A DNA stretch of 64,000 nt from Pseudomonas petrae (GCF_021728295.1 NZ_JAKJXE010000006.1:124001-188000), one strand, 5' to 3'; shown: positions 43,159-52,969, numbered from the stretch's first letter. Notes: a model not told the origin generated them from the letters alone. Translations and numbers: made by a program.

Positions 43159-44778
43159 TCAGGTGTAGCGGCGCTTGTCCGCTGCGGGCGGGAAGTACTG
43201 GTACAGCCAGGTCTCGCTCAGCGTGCGATCACCGGTTTTGATGAACATGCGCATTTCCACCGGCTCCACGGAGTCGCTGGTCGGGTACCAATCGAACGTC
43301 ACGCGGAAACCCTTGATGTCCGGCAGCACCAGCACATTGAAATCCTGAACCTTGCCGTGGGACACGGTGACCACCGGCTCGATGCCCGAACCTTCCGGCA
43401 GTCTGTCCAATCCGCCGCCGTTGAAGTCCACGGCAAAACGCCGCGCCCAGACTTCGGGGTAGTGCTCGCCCGGTGCCCAGCCTTCGATGAAACCGCCCAT
43501 GCCTGAACGCGTCGCGTGCACTTGAGCCAGCGGCGTGCTGACCGGGGGCAGTGGGCTCCAGTAGAGCTTGTAGCCGTAGTTCATCGACATGCCGGCCTTG
43601 ACCGGCACTTTCGGATTCCAGAACGCGACGATGTTATCCAGGGTTTCGCCCGTGGTTGGCAGTTCCAGCAAATCGATTGAGCCTTCACCCCATGCCGTCG
43701 TCGGCTCGACCCACAGACTCGGCCTGCGGTGGTACCAGTCCACGGTGTCCTGATAGGTCTTGAAGTCATGGTCAGTCTGCACCAGGCCAAAGCCTTTCGG
43801 GTCCTTGTCGGCGAAGGCGTTGAACTGGATCTTGGCCGGGTTATTGAGCGGGCGGCAGATCCATTCGCCATTGCCACGCCACATGGCCAGCCGGTCGGAG
43901 TCGTGGATTTCCGGGTGGAGGGTGTCGCACATGCGGCGTTCGTGGGTGCCGCAGCTGAACATGCTGGTCATGGTCGCAATGCCCAGCTGCTCGATGTCGG
44001 CCCGCGCATTGATGTGCGCGTCGATGTCCATCACCACGCGGTCAGCCTGGCAATCGATGTCGAAGCGGTACGCGCCCGTTGCACTGGGAGAGTCCAGCAA
44101 CGCGTAGACCACAAAGCGGGTGGCGTCTTTTGTTGGCTTTTCGAACCAGAATTGCGTGAAGTCAGGGAATTCCTCAGGGCTATGGGCATAGGTGTCGATC
44201 GCCAGACCCCGGGCGGAAAGACCGTATTGCTTGTTGCTGTCGATCGCCCGGAAGTAGCTGGCGCCCAGGAACGACAGAATGTCGTTGATGGCGATCTCGG
44301 GCGCTTTGAACAGTTTGAATCCAGCGAAGCCCAGGTCGCCCTTGAGCTGGCTCTGGTCGATACGACTGGCTTCATAGTTGAACAGCTCAGGCCGGAAATG
44401 CACTTCACGTGCCTGCTGGGTCGCCGGGTCGACGCTGTACATGCGCACCGGCGTCTTGAACCCCGCGCCGACGTGGAAGAAATGCACGTCCAGTTGGCCC
44501 TTCACATCATTCCACAGTGAATGGCCAGCGTCGTACTTGATCGCGTTGAACTGCTGAGGCGTCATGTTCGCCAGGGTGGGCGGCAGGTTCTGCTTGGTGC
44601 TGACGTAAGGCTTGCCGGCCATCTGTTTGGCGTTGTCCTGCAAGGTCTTGAAGTCAAAGTGTTCGATGTCGCCATCGGCCGCCGCAGCCAGCGCGCGTGC
44701 CGCATAAAGACCTGAGGCGGGCAGCGCGCTATAGGCTGCCAGCGCCATGGACGCTTTCAAGAGATTCCTGCGATTCAT
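43159..44778 (-). CDS. opgD: Glucan biosynthesis protein D (periplasmic)
   Basis: A 539-residue protein of the OpgG/OpgD family, acting in the periplasm on osmoregulated periplasmic glucans (backbone structure). The N-terminus [20 protein letters not shown] is a Tat signal (RR followed by hydrophobic stretch), which distinguishes OpgD from OpgG. The start at ATG 44778 is set by this signal. The mature part shows the family sequence [26 protein letters not shown] and a C-terminal immunoglobulin-like domain ([25 protein letters not shown]). It is a monocistronic gene. Length fits the family well. Confidence 0.92.
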   Translation of the reverse strand: MNRRNLLKASMALAAYSALPASGLYAARALAAAADGDIEHFDFKTLQDNAKQMAGKPYVSTKQNLPPTLANMTPQQFNAIKYDAGHSLWNDVKGQLDVHFFHVGAGFKTPVRMYSVDPATQQAREVHFRPELFNYEASRIDQSQLKGDLGFAGFKLFKAPEIAINDILSFLGASYFRAIDSNKQYGLSARGLAIDTYAHSPEEFPDFTQFWFEKPTKDATRFVVYALLDSPSATGAYRFDIDCQADRVVMDIDAHINARADIEQLGIATMTSMFSCGTHERRMCDTLHPEIHDSDRLAMWRGNGEWICRPLNNPAKIQFNAFADKDPKGFGLVQTDHDFKTYQDTVDWYHRRPSLWVEPTTAWGEGSIDLLELPTTGETLDNIVAFWNPKVPVKAGMSMNYGYKLYWSPLPPVSTPLAQVHATRSGMGGFIEGWAPGEHYPEVWARRFAVDFNGGGLDRLPEGSGIEPVVTVSHGKVQDFNVLVLPDIKGFRVTFDWYPTSDSVEPVEMRMFIKTGDRTLSETWLYQYFPPAADKRRYT

Positions 44779-45089
44779 ATGGTGAAGCCTCTGAAGATGC
44801 TGTGCCTTCCTGCACAAAAAAGTGCGCTTTCCCAATCCTTGCTGAACGCAAATTACCAACAAACAGATAACAATCTCGGCATCTTGTTCGCGCAAAGGGA
44901 AAAAAATCGTTTCAGGACACAACCGAGTTTGCTTCAACGTGTTGCTCGTGCGGCCAATTTTGGCAGCACACTTCAGGGCTTCGACGTGCCTATTCCCGGC
45001 TAAAGCCGGTCCCCGAAGTGCGCTTCAGTGGGACCTGCTTCAGCAGGGAAGCTTGCCCAACAGCATCGAGGCATTGCCGCACGATAGCT
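44779..45089. other. Intergenic region with REPIN between opgD and lpd
   Basis: About 310 bases. It holds the opgD promoter region, and a REPIN (44993-45050) in the half near lpd. No gene is visible. Confidence 0.5.
44993..45050. repeat. REPIN
   Basis: The REP core TTCCCGGCTAAAGCCGGTCC (44993-45012) is followed by a diverged inverted copy (GGGACCTGCTTCAGCAGGGAA, ending at about 45050), forming a doublet behind the 3' end of lpd. Confidence 0.8.
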
Positions 45090-46490
45090 TCAAGTCTGCG
45101 TGGTATGCCCCCCGACGGCCATCGCCGCCTGACGCAGCGCCTCAGACCGTGTCGGATGAGGATGGCTGGTCAGGGCGATGTCTTCGGCGGAGGCGGCGAA
45201 CTCCATCGCCACGCAGTACTCCGCGATCATCTCGCTGACGCTTGGGCCGACGAGATGTACGCCAAGAATCTCATCGGTGCTCTCATCCGCGAGCACTTTC
45301 GCGAAGCCGTCCGTTTCGTGATTGACCTTGGCGCGGCTGTTGGCGCTGAACGGGAATTTGCCCACTTTGTAAGCGCGGCCTTCCTCCTTCAGTTGCTCCT
45401 CCGTTTTCCCGACGCTGGCCAGCTCGGGCTGGGTGTAGATGACGTTGGGGATCAGGTTGTAATTCAGCTCACCCTTCTTGCCGACGATACGCTCGACACA
45501 CACGCCGGCTTCGTCCTCCGCCTTGTGCGCGAGCATCGGGCCGGACGTGACGTCGCCAATCACCCAGATACCCTCTACCGCCGTGCGATGCCCCTTGTTG
45601 GGCAGGACGCCGCGCTTGTCCACGTCCAGCCCGACGGTTTCCAGGCCTAGCCCTTTCGTCACCGGGCGACGGCCGATGGACACCAGCACGTAGTCCGCTT
45701 CGATCTGCTCGGCTTCGCCACCGGCGGCGGGTTCGATGCTCAGGGTGACGCCGGTTTCCACGGTGACGGCAGAGGTGACCTTCGAGCCGAGTTTGAACGC
45801 CATGCCTTGACGCGACAGCGAGCGATGCAGCGTCTTGCCTGCCTCTAGGTCCGTGCCGTGGGCCACATGGTCGAGAAATTCGACCACCGTCACTTTCGCC
45901 CCTAGCCGACGCCAGACCGAGCCCAGCTCGAGACCGATGACCCCCGCGCCAATCACCACCAGATGCTTGGGCACTTCGCTCAACGACAACGCGCCGGTGG
46001 AATCGAGAATACGTTTGTTGTCGATGGTCACGCCTGGCAGGGGCGTCGGCTCGGAGCCGGTAGCGATGATGATGTCCTTGGCGGTCAACTCGGTTTCGGC
46101 ACCTGCAGCGTCGGTGACGATGACCTTGCCGGGCCCGGTGAGTCGGCCCCAGCCCTTGATCCAGTCGGCTTTGTATTTGCGAAACAGAAACTCGATGCCC
46201 TTGGTCAGGCCAGTCACGCTTTCGGCCTTTTGCGCCATCATCTGGGTCAGGTTCAGCGTCGGCGTGACCTCGATGCCCAGCTTCTTGAATTCCTCGCCCG
46301 TCGCTGCCTCATACAGCTCCGAGGCGTGGAGCAACGATTTCGAGGGAATGCAGCCTACGTTCAGGCACGTTCCGCCCAACGTCTCACGGCCCTCGATGCA
46401 CGCCACTTTCAGGCCTTTCTGGCCCGCATGGATCGCCGCGTTGTAGCCGCCGGGGCCGCCACCGATGATGACAACGTCGTAGTGACTCAT
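45090..46490 (-). CDS. lpdA: Dihydrolipoyl dehydrogenase (stand-alone)
   Basis: A 466-residue flavoprotein disulfide reductase that reoxidises dihydrolipoyl groups with NAD. FAD motif VVIIGGGPGGYNAAIHAGQ, redox cysteines in GGTCLNVGCIPSKSLL, NAD motif VVIGAGVIGLELGSVWRRLG and the catalytic HPHPTRSEAL near the C-terminus are all intact. The start at ATG 46490 fits the family. It is not next to E1/E2 genes, so it is the lone paralogue type (Lpd3-like) found in Pseudomonas besides the complexes' own copies. The partner complex is not evident here. Confidence 0.93.
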   Translation of the reverse strand: MSHYDVVIIGGGPGGYNAAIHAGQKGLKVACIEGRETLGGTCLNVGCIPSKSLLHASELYEAATGEEFKKLGIEVTPTLNLTQMMAQKAESVTGLTKGIEFLFRKYKADWIKGWGRLTGPGKVIVTDAAGAETELTAKDIIIATGSEPTPLPGVTIDNKRILDSTGALSLSEVPKHLVVIGAGVIGLELGSVWRRLGAKVTVVEFLDHVAHGTDLEAGKTLHRSLSRQGMAFKLGSKVTSAVTVETGVTLSIEPAAGGEAEQIEADYVLVSIGRRPVTKGLGLETVGLDVDKRGVLPNKGHRTAVEGIWVIGDVTSGPMLAHKAEDEAGVCVERIVGKKGELNYNLIPNVIYTQPELASVGKTEEQLKEEGRAYKVGKFPFSANSRAKVNHETDGFAKVLADESTDEILGVHLVGPSVSEMIAEYCVAMEFAASAEDIALTSHPHPTRSEALRQAAMAVGGHTTQT

Positions 46491-46649
46491 GAACGTACTC
46501 CTCGAGGAAACCGACAATGGAGGCAAGCGTAGCCGTGTCCAGGCAAATGTCGCGCGTTGTTCGGGCTGCTTAAATGATGGCCGTAATATTTCTCCCGGAA
46601 GACTTCAAAGTCAAGCGTGTGAACCCGGCGCTATTCCCCCGAACATCTC

Positions 46650-46672
46650 GTAGGACCGGCTTCAGCCGGGAA
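46650..46672. repeat. Single REP sequence
   Basis: The core TAGGACCGGCTTCAGCCGGG is followed by AAGG. It is of the same type as the REP copies at 29411, 39060 and 44993. Confidence 0.75.
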
Positions 46673-46800
46673 GGCGCCCTCCGTCTGGTCGGTGGTTTGA
46701 GCCCATACGACGGCAGGCGATGTTTACCTGTCTGCTGCCTGTCTGAACCCGCATCCAGCGCTGCGCAAACGAATAATCAGACGAAAATTTCACGACTTCT

Positions 46801-46813
46801 GTTATATCGTAAC
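46801..46813. promoter_or_regulatory. Candidate Zur box of the SPFH/P-type ATPase operon
   Basis: The GTTATATCGTAAC palindrome (GTTA-N5-TAAC) matches the core of known gammaproteobacterial Zur sites. It is nearly the same as the elements before amiA and the COG0523 gene. It lies 97 bases before the operon start. Confidence 0.65.
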
Positions 46814-46909
46814 GCCCTGTGTCAGCGTGGCTTGAAGCAGTGTCACGCAACGCCAGTGGGCGGGCGGGAAGGGTGATGATTACAGCGTTAAACGGGCTTT
46901 GGAGTTGCA

Positions 46910-48877
46910 ATGCGGGTTGATCTGGATGATGAGGGCGCTGCACCGGCGAGCCTGCCACGGTTTCAGCGGGCGGTTTTGCAATCGCGGCGTCTTTCACGGC
47001 TGACGTATCTGACAGGAGCGATGGGCGTCATCGGCCTGTTGGTGTCGCTTTTCGTTGACCTTTTTTCTCCCAACTCGCTGTGGACGGCGGTGCTGACCAA
47101 CAGCGCCACCAGCCTGCTTGTGCTGGCGGCGGCATTGCAGTCGGCGCACGTGGTCAGCCAGTGGCGCGTCGGCGTCATCGCACCGCCCTCTGCAGCTGCC
47201 TCTGACGATGAAGCGCTGCTTCACTGCGATGAGCAGGGTTGGTACGACCGCGTGCTCGGACGCATCAGCGGCGCCGGCACCTCAATGGTCGGCCAGGTTG
47301 GGTTGCCGGTGTTCTGGCTGGCAGGCTGGGCGTTGCTGTCGCTGATCAGCATTGGCCTGATCTGGAACCTTGCGCTGTCGGGCAGCAGTGTCAGCCTGGT
47401 CGGCAACGTGGTCGGCGGCCTGCTCCTGTTGATGGGGTTTGCGCTGCTGGTGCTGGAGCGGCAATTCAGCAATGAGTCCCAGGCCAGTTGGCCTGAAGCC
47501 GAGCAGTTGGCGCAGATCACCCGGGTCGTCATTGGCACGCTGCTGGTCACGGCGTTCTGCCTGTTTTTCTCCTCCGTTGATCGCGTATGGCCCGCCCGGC
47601 TCGCGGTGTTGATTGGCCTGCTGCCTGGGCTGGTCGCCGTCGAGTTACTCATCCGCGCCTTCTTGTCCGTCTTTAGTCCACGCAACGAACGCCTTGAACC
47701 GCGCCTGATTGCCAGTAGCTTCGTTGCCGGCCTGTTGCGCTGGCCGCCGCGCCCGTTGCTGGCGCTGCAAAACGAGCTGCACAACCGCTTCGGCATCGAC
47801 CTGCGGCAGATCTGGGCGTTTACCTACATGCGCCGTGCCTTTCTGCCGGTGCTGGCGGTCATCGTCGGCCTCGGATGGTTGCTGAGTGGTGTCCATGAAA
47901 TCCCCATGCAGGGCCGCGGCATTTACGAGCGATTTGGCAAGCCGGTTGAAGTCCTGGAGCCGGGTCTGCACGCCGGTTTGCCCTGGCCTTTCGGAACGGT
48001 GCTGGCGGTGGAAAATGGTGTGGTCCACGAGCTTGCGACCAGCGTCTCTGAAGGCGCGGGTGCCGAGCAGGCGCTTGACGCTGCCGAAGGCCCGCCGCCT
48101 GCCATTGCCAACCGGTTGTGGGACGCCACGCACATCAATGACAAATCGCAAGTGATCGCCAGCGGCTCCGGTGATAAGCAGAGCTTCCAGATCGTCAACA
48201 TGGACGTGCGCTTTGTGTATCGCATCGGTTTGACGGACGAGGCCGCATTGGCCGCGACCTATAACAGCGCCGACATTCCCAGCCTGATTCGCAGCACCGC
48301 CAGCCGCGTGCTGGTGCACGACTTCGCCTCGCGCACTCTCGACGAATTGCTCGGTGAGCAGCGCAATGATCTGGCGGCTGACGTCGGCGACGCCGTACAG
48401 CGCGACCTGAAAAAATTCGACAGCGGTGTGGAAATTCTCGCGACCGTGGTCGAGTCGATTCATCCACCGGCGGGCGCGGCCAACGCCTACCACGCTGTGC
48501 AGGCCGCACAGATCAGCGCCCAGGCACTTATTGCCCGGGAGCGTGGCGCGGCGGCCGATCAGGCCAATGTGGCGCAGTTACACGCCAGCATGGCCCACGA
48601 TCAGGCGGCGGCCACCTCGCGGGAAGTCATGGCGACGGCGCAAGGTGCGGACTTGCGTTTCAGCGCCGAACAACAGGGCTACGCCAAAGCGGGCCAGGCG
48701 TTTCTGCTGGAGCAGTACTTCAGTCAGCTGACCCAGGGGCTGACCCACGCCAAGTTGCTGGTGCTGGATCATCGGCTCGGCGGCACCAGCGCGCCGACCA
48801 TCGATCTGCGTTCTTTTACCCTCCCGGTCGACCCCGCAGCGTCGACTCAATCAGCTGACCAGCCCTCGGCTGAATAA
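46910..48877 (+). CDS. HflK-like SPFH membrane protein (first gene of metal operon)
   Basis: A 655-residue protein. The N-terminal ~320 residues carry several membrane spans (two around 40-85, two around 125-180, two around 205-250, and one near 310). An SPFH/prohibitin domain follows, beginning at about EIPMQGRGIYERFGKP, and a coiled-coil-like alanine/glutamine-rich segment (residues ~525-620). This is much longer than classical HflK. It heads a four-gene operon with two more SPFH proteins and a P-type ATPase, the same order as the zinc-responsive region around hmtA in P. aeruginosa as I recall it. SPFH proteins form large membrane rings that can hold or protect partner membrane proteins. 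A scaffold for the ATPase is an inference. Confidence 0.78.
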   Translation: MRVDLDDEGAAPASLPRFQRAVLQSRRLSRLTYLTGAMGVIGLLVSLFVDLFSPNSLWTAVLTNSATSLLVLAAALQSAHVVSQWRVGVIAPPSAAASDDEALLHCDEQGWYDRVLGRISGAGTSMVGQVGLPVFWLAGWALLSLISIGLIWNLALSGSSVSLVGNVVGGLLLLMGFALLVLERQFSNESQASWPEAEQLAQITRVVIGTLLVTAFCLFFSSVDRVWPARLAVLIGLLPGLVAVELLIRAFLSVFSPRNERLEPRLIASSFVAGLLRWPPRPLLALQNELHNRFGIDLRQIWAFTYMRRAFLPVLAVIVGLGWLLSGVHEIPMQGRGIYERFGKPVEVLEPGLHAGLPWPFGTVLAVENGVVHELATSVSEGAGAEQALDAAEGPPPAIANRLWDATHINDKSQVIASGSGDKQSFQIVNMDVRFVYRIGLTDEAALAATYNSADIPSLIRSTASRVLVHDFASRTLDELLGEQRNDLAADVGDAVQRDLKKFDSGVEILATVVESIHPPAGAANAYHAVQAAQISAQALIARERGAAADQANVAQLHASMAHDQAAATSREVMATAQGADLRFSAEQQGYAKAGQAFLLEQYFSQLTQGLTHAKLLVLDHRLGGTSAPTIDLRSFTLPVDPAASTQSADQPSAE

Positions 48878-48888
48878 GGAGTCTTCCC

Positions 48889-49929
48889 TTGAGCCTGTTT
48901 CATTCCCACGATCATCACGACCATTCCGGTCACGACCACAGCGGTCACGGTCATGGCGGCCACCATCACGGTCATCACCATGGCGACGCCTCCGGCCCGG
49001 CCGTGTTTCCGTGGCGCCGCGCGGCGTTGGCAGCGGTGCTGATTGCTTTCGCGGTCGCGGCGGCGAGTCTGGTGCAGGTGCGCTCCGGCGAGGCGACGGT
49101 CATCACGCGCTTCGGCAATCCCGCCCGGGTGCTGCTCGATCCCGGCCTGAGCTGGCGCTGGCCGGCGCCATTCGAAGCAGCGATCCCCGTCGACCTGCGT
49201 TTGCGCACCACCTCAAGTGGCTTGCAGGACGTCGGTACCCGTGACGGCCTTCGCATCATTGTTCAGGCGTACGTGGCCTGGCAGGTGCAGGGCGATCCGG
49301 ACAACGTGAAGCGCTTCATGCGCGCCGTGCAAAACCAGCCGGACGAAGCCGCGCGGCAGATCCGCACCTTTGTCGGCTCGGCACTGGAGACCACCGCCGC
49401 GAGCTTCGATCTGTCGAGCCTGATCAACACCGACGCCAATCAGGTGCGCATCGCCGATTTCGAAAACCAGCTGCGTCAGCAGATCGACAAGCAACTGCTG
49501 ACCACCTATGGCGTCCGCGTCCTGCAAGTGGGTGTCGAGCGTCTTACGCTGCCGTCGGTGACCCTCAACGCGACGGTCGACCGCATGCGCGCCGAGCGCG
49601 AAACCATCGCCACTGAGCGCACCGCCATCGGCAAACGCGAGGCGGCGCAGATCCGCTCTGCCGCCGAGCGCGACGCGCGGATTGTCGAGGCCGACGCCAC
49701 CGTGAAAGCCGCCGACATCGAAGCGCAATCCCGCGTCGAAGCGGCGCAGATTTACGGCCGCGCCTATGCCGGTTCCCCGCAGCTTTACAACTTGCTGCGC
49801 TCCCTGGACACCCTCGGCACCGTGGTGGGGCCAAGCACCAAACTGATTCTGCGCACCGATGCTGCGCCGTTCCGCGTGCTCGTAGACGGCCCGCCGACCC
49901 TGGATGGCAAGGCTGGAACGCAGCCATGA
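48889..49929 (+). CDS. HflC-like SPFH protein with histidine-rich N-terminus
   Basis: A 346-residue SPFH/band-7 protein. Residues 5-33 are extremely rich in histidine (HSHDHHDHSGHDHSGHGHGG and on), followed by one membrane span (about 42-60) and the SPFH domain (GEATVITRFGNPARVLLDPGLSWRWPAPF). A charged helical segment (RMRAERETIATERTAIGKREAAQ) follows, as in HflC. The start codon is TTG at 48889, supported by AAGGAG seven bases upstream; no ATG fits. The histidine cluster is probably cytoplasmic or exposed at the membrane and likely binds zinc or copper. The stop overlaps the next gene's ATG (ATGA). Confidence 0.82.
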   Translation: MSLFHSHDHHDHSGHDHSGHGHGGHHHGHHHGDASGPAVFPWRRAALAAVLIAFAVAAASLVQVRSGEATVITRFGNPARVLLDPGLSWRWPAPFEAAIPVDLRLRTTSSGLQDVGTRDGLRIIVQAYVAWQVQGDPDNVKRFMRAVQNQPDEAARQIRTFVGSALETTAASFDLSSLINTDANQVRIADFENQLRQQIDKQLLTTYGVRVLQVGVERLTLPSVTLNATVDRMRAERETIATERTAIGKREAAQIRSAAERDARIVEADATVKAADIEAQSRVEAAQIYGRAYAGSPQLYNLLRSLDTLGTVVGPSTKLILRTDAAPFRVLVDGPPTLDGKAGTQP

Positions 49930-50993
49930 ATGAGCAAGACGCGGCGCACATCGAGCGGCCGGTGGTGAACAGCCCCTGGCTGCAGGCCAGTCGGCTGGCG
50001 TTTCTGGGGTTGTATGTCGTAACGCTGCTGGCGGCGCTCGGCTGGGCTGTCTCCAATGTGCGGGAAATCGATCCACAGAACCGTGCCGTGGTGTTTCGCT
50101 TTGGCGAGCTGGATCGCGTGCAGAACGCCGGTCTGCTGCTGGCCTGGCCGCAACCGTTCGAGCAGGTCGTGCTGTTGCCTTCTGCTGACCGCGTGATAGA
50201 GCGCCATGTCGAAACGCTGTTGCGTTCACCCACAGCGTTGGCAGCCGACAAGATCACCAGTTTTGCGACGCCGATGAGCGACGCGCTGGCAGGTTCGGGC
50301 TATCTGCTCACGGGCGACGCCGGTGTCGTCCAACTCGACGTGACGGCTTACTACAAAGTGACGGACCCACGAGCGTTCGTGCTGCAAGGCGAGCACGTGC
50401 TGCCGGCGCTGGATCGTCTGGTCAATCGCAGCGCCGTCAGCCTCACCGCGGCGCGGGACCTGGACACCATTCTGGTAGCGCGTCCCGAGCTGGTGGGCTC
50501 CGACAGCCAGTCTGCCGAGCGGCGCGAGCGTCTGCGTGGCGACCTGGTGCAGGGCATCAATACGCGGCTTGGCGAGCTGACGACCACCGGCGTGGGTCTG
50601 GGCGTTGAAATCGTTCGTGTCGATGTGCAGTCCAGTCTGCCGGCCGCTGCGGTGAATGCGTTCAACGCGGTGCTTACCGCCAGTCAGCAAGCCGATCAGG
50701 CCGTGGCGAACGCGCGCACGGACGCGGAAAAACTCAATCAGACCGCCAATCAGCAGGCCGACCGTACCCTGCAGGTCGCCCATGCCCAGGCGTCCGAACG
50801 GCTGGCCAAGGCGCAGACCGACACCGCTGCGGTGACGGGGTTGGCCCAGTCGATCCAAAACAATAGCGACCCCGGACTGCTGTTGCGGATCTACCGCGAG
50901 CGGGTGCCTGCCATCCTGAAACAGGCGGGTTCAGTGACCACGGTCGACCCCCGCGACGATTCCCGCCTGATCATTCAGGGAGCTGACAAATGA
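49926..50993 (+). CDS. HflK-like SPFH protein
   Basis: A 355-residue SPFH protein with one N-terminal membrane span (about residues 20-42). Its SPFH start is EIDPQNRAVVFRFGELDRVQNAGLLLAWPQPFEQVV, followed by an alanine/glutamine-rich coiled-coil region (TASQQADQAVANARTDAEKLN). It overlaps both neighbours by four bases (ATGA at each junction), so the three SPFH proteins and the ATPase are made together. It is likely to form a hetero-oligomer with the preceding HflC-like protein, as HflK and HflC do. Confidence 0.82.
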   Translation: MNEQDAAHIERPVVNSPWLQASRLAFLGLYVVTLLAALGWAVSNVREIDPQNRAVVFRFGELDRVQNAGLLLAWPQPFEQVVLLPSADRVIERHVETLLRSPTALAADKITSFATPMSDALAGSGYLLTGDAGVVQLDVTAYYKVTDPRAFVLQGEHVLPALDRLVNRSAVSLTAARDLDTILVARPELVGSDSQSAERRERLRGDLVQGINTRLGELTTTGVGLGVEIVRVDVQSSLPAAAVNAFNAVLTASQQADQAVANARTDAEKLNQTANQQADRTLQVAHAQASERLAKAQTDTAAVTGLAQSIQNNSDPGLLLRIYRERVPAILKQAGSVTTVDPRDDSRLIIQGADK

Positions 50994-52933
50994 GTGGCGA
51001 AGCCGTACATAACCATTCCCACGACCACGCCGCGCCAGTCGCGCCCGGCAGCATGCTCACCAGCCGCGAGCAGAGCAGTGCGGCCCGTCAGTTGACGCTG
51101 GCGATGCTTGCCCTGGGCTTGCTCGCATTGGGGCTGGTCTGGCGATTCTTCTCCCCCGAGCAAGTCGGCGTCAGCCAATTGCTGTTGGGCGCCGCCTCGC
51201 TGTTGGTCGCAATCCCGGTGGTCAGCGCCGGCTGGCACAGCCTGCGCTACCCCAGCCTGCACGGCATTACCGATCAACTGATCGCACTGGCCATGCTCGG
51301 CGCCTGGGCGACGGGCGATCTGATGACCGCCGCGCTGCTGCCCATCATCATGATCTTCGGCCATGTACTGGAGGAGCGCAGCGTGATTGGCTCCCAAGAG
51401 GCGATTCAGGCGTTGGGCCGTCTGACCCGCAGCCACGCCCGGTTGATCGACAAGTATGGCTCGATCCGCGAAGTCGACAACGGCACGCTGGTGGCCGGTG
51501 ATTGCGTCGAAGTGCGTGCTGGCGACCGCGTACCGGCTGACGGGTTGGTGATCTCGGGGCAGGCCAGCCTCGACACGGCGCCCATTACCGGTGAGTCCGT
51601 CCCGCTTGAAGCGCGCGCGGGCATGGAAGTCTTCGGTGGCGCGATCAACCTCGACGGCCTGCTGCGTATTGAAGTGACGCGTATTGGCAATGAGTCGACC
51701 CTGGGCAAGGTCATCGCGCTGATGCAAAGCGCTGAGCGCTCCAAGCCGCCTATTACTCGCCTGCTGGAAAAGTACGCCGGCAGCTACATGGTTCTGGTGC
51801 TGCTGATCGCGGCCGTGACGTGGTTCATCACCAACAACGCGCAGGCCATGCTGGCGGTGTTGGTCGCCGCGTGTCCCTGCGCGTTGGTGCTGTCGGCGCC
51901 GGCGACAGCCATCGCCGGTATCGCTGTCGCCGCGCGCCACGGCATTCTGATCCGCAGTTCGGCATTTCTTGAAGAGCTGGCCGACCTGACTTCGCTGGTC
52001 GTCGACAAGACCGGCACGCTGACTTACGGGAGTTTGCGTCTGCAATCGGTCCAGGCCGAGGAGGGTGCGGGCGACGACGTGATCGCGCTGGCGGCAAGCC
52101 TGGGTTCGGCGAGCAGCCATCCGGTCAGTCGCGCGCTGGCCACTTTGGTCGACAAGGATCATCTGCTCCCACTGGACGACATTCGTGAGCGCCAGGGGCT
52201 GGGCGTCGTCGCGCAGACAGCCCGGGGTGAAGCCGCGTTGGGGCGGCCTGAGCTGTTCGCGCAGTTGGGCATTGCGACCTCGCCGGTTCCCGATCACGAT
52301 GGCCCGATTGCCGGGCTTGCGGTGAATGGCCATTTCCTGGCCTGGCTGCTGCTGGCCGACAGCCTCAAGCCCGAGGCACGTCAGGCGTTGAGTGAGCTGC
52401 GCGAGCTGGGCATGGGTCGGCAGTTGTTGCTGACGGGGGATCGGCAAAGTGTCGCCGACAGTCTGGGCCACGAGGTCGGCATCACTGATATCCACGCCCA
52501 GGCGTTGCCCGAGGACAAGCTCAATCGGGTTATGAGTGAAATCAAAAAAGGCTTTCGTCCGATGGTCGTCGGCGATGGCATCAACGACTCGTTGGCGCTG
52601 AAGGCTGGGGTGGTCGGCGTTGCGATGGGGGCAGGCGGGGCGGATATAGCGTTGGCCTCCGCCGACATCGTATTGATCGGCAGTGACCTGCGCCGCCTGG
52701 GCACCTGTGTGCGACTGAGCCGCCAGTGCCGTCACACCTTGCAGGTGAACGTGATCATCGGACTTGGCTGGACGCTGGCCATTGTCGCCATGGCGGCTTT
52801 CGGTGTGCTGGGTGCGGCAGGCGCCATGATTGCTGCGGTCTTGCATAACCTCAGCACGCTGCTGGTGCTTGGCAATGCCGGGCGACTGCTGCGTTTTCAC
52901 GAGCCCATCGCGAAGTTTCACAATCCTTCCTGA
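50990..52933 (+). CDS. hmtA: HmtA-like P1B-type heavy-metal ATPase
   Basis: A 647-residue P1B-type ATPase. Key motifs are the CPC metal-binding membrane motif (about residue 296, ACPCALVLSAPATA), phosphorylation site DKTGTLT (Asp near 338), the HP locus SSHPVSRA (about 376) and the hinge GDGINDSLALKAGVVGVAMG (about 528). The N-terminus has a short His-rich NHSHDHA instead of a CXXC heavy-metal domain. The Zur-type site and SPFH neighbours suggest an HmtA relative, and P. aeruginosa HmtA imports zinc and copper. Direction and metal are inferred; an exporter cannot be excluded from sequence. A hairpin follows the stop. Confidence 0.8.
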   Translation: MSGEAVHNHSHDHAAPVAPGSMLTSREQSSAARQLTLAMLALGLLALGLVWRFFSPEQVGVSQLLLGAASLLVAIPVVSAGWHSLRYPSLHGITDQLIALAMLGAWATGDLMTAALLPIIMIFGHVLEERSVIGSQEAIQALGRLTRSHARLIDKYGSIREVDNGTLVAGDCVEVRAGDRVPADGLVISGQASLDTAPITGESVPLEARAGMEVFGGAINLDGLLRIEVTRIGNESTLGKVIALMQSAERSKPPITRLLEKYAGSYMVLVLLIAAVTWFITNNAQAMLAVLVAACPCALVLSAPATAIAGIAVAARHGILIRSSAFLEELADLTSLVVDKTGTLTYGSLRLQSVQAEEGAGDDVIALAASLGSASSHPVSRALATLVDKDHLLPLDDIRERQGLGVVAQTARGEAALGRPELFAQLGIATSPVPDHDGPIAGLAVNGHFLAWLLLADSLKPEARQALSELRELGMGRQLLLTGDRQSVADSLGHEVGITDIHAQALPEDKLNRVMSEIKKGFRPMVVGDGINDSLALKAGVVGVAMGAGGADIALASADIVLIGSDLRRLGTCVRLSRQCRHTLQVNVIIGLGWTLAIVAMAAFGVLGAAGAMIAAVLHNLSTLLVLGNAGRLLRFHEPIAKFHNPS

Positions 52934-52942
52934 GCCAGATTT

Positions 52943-52969
52943 CCCGGCGCCTGCACCGAGAGCGCCGGG
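52943..52969. terminator. Hairpin after the SPFH/ATPase operon
   Basis: CCCGGCGC pairs with GCGCCGGG across an 11-base loop, 10 bases after the stop. There is no strong T-run, so this may be a weak terminator or an mRNA-stabilising hairpin. Confidence 0.45.

Larger units (their letters stand above)
46491..46909. other. Divergent promoter region between lpd and the SPFH/ATPase operon
   Basis: About 420 bases between divergent genes. It contains one REP sequence (46650-46672) and a Zur-type palindrome (46801-46813) about 100 bases before the HflK-like start. Confidence 0.55.

Noticed and set aside
50975..52921. 648-residue minus-strand open frame opposite the P-type ATPase
   Set aside because: The ATPase frame carries all catalytic motifs, and the antisense frame is a GC-rich shadow.
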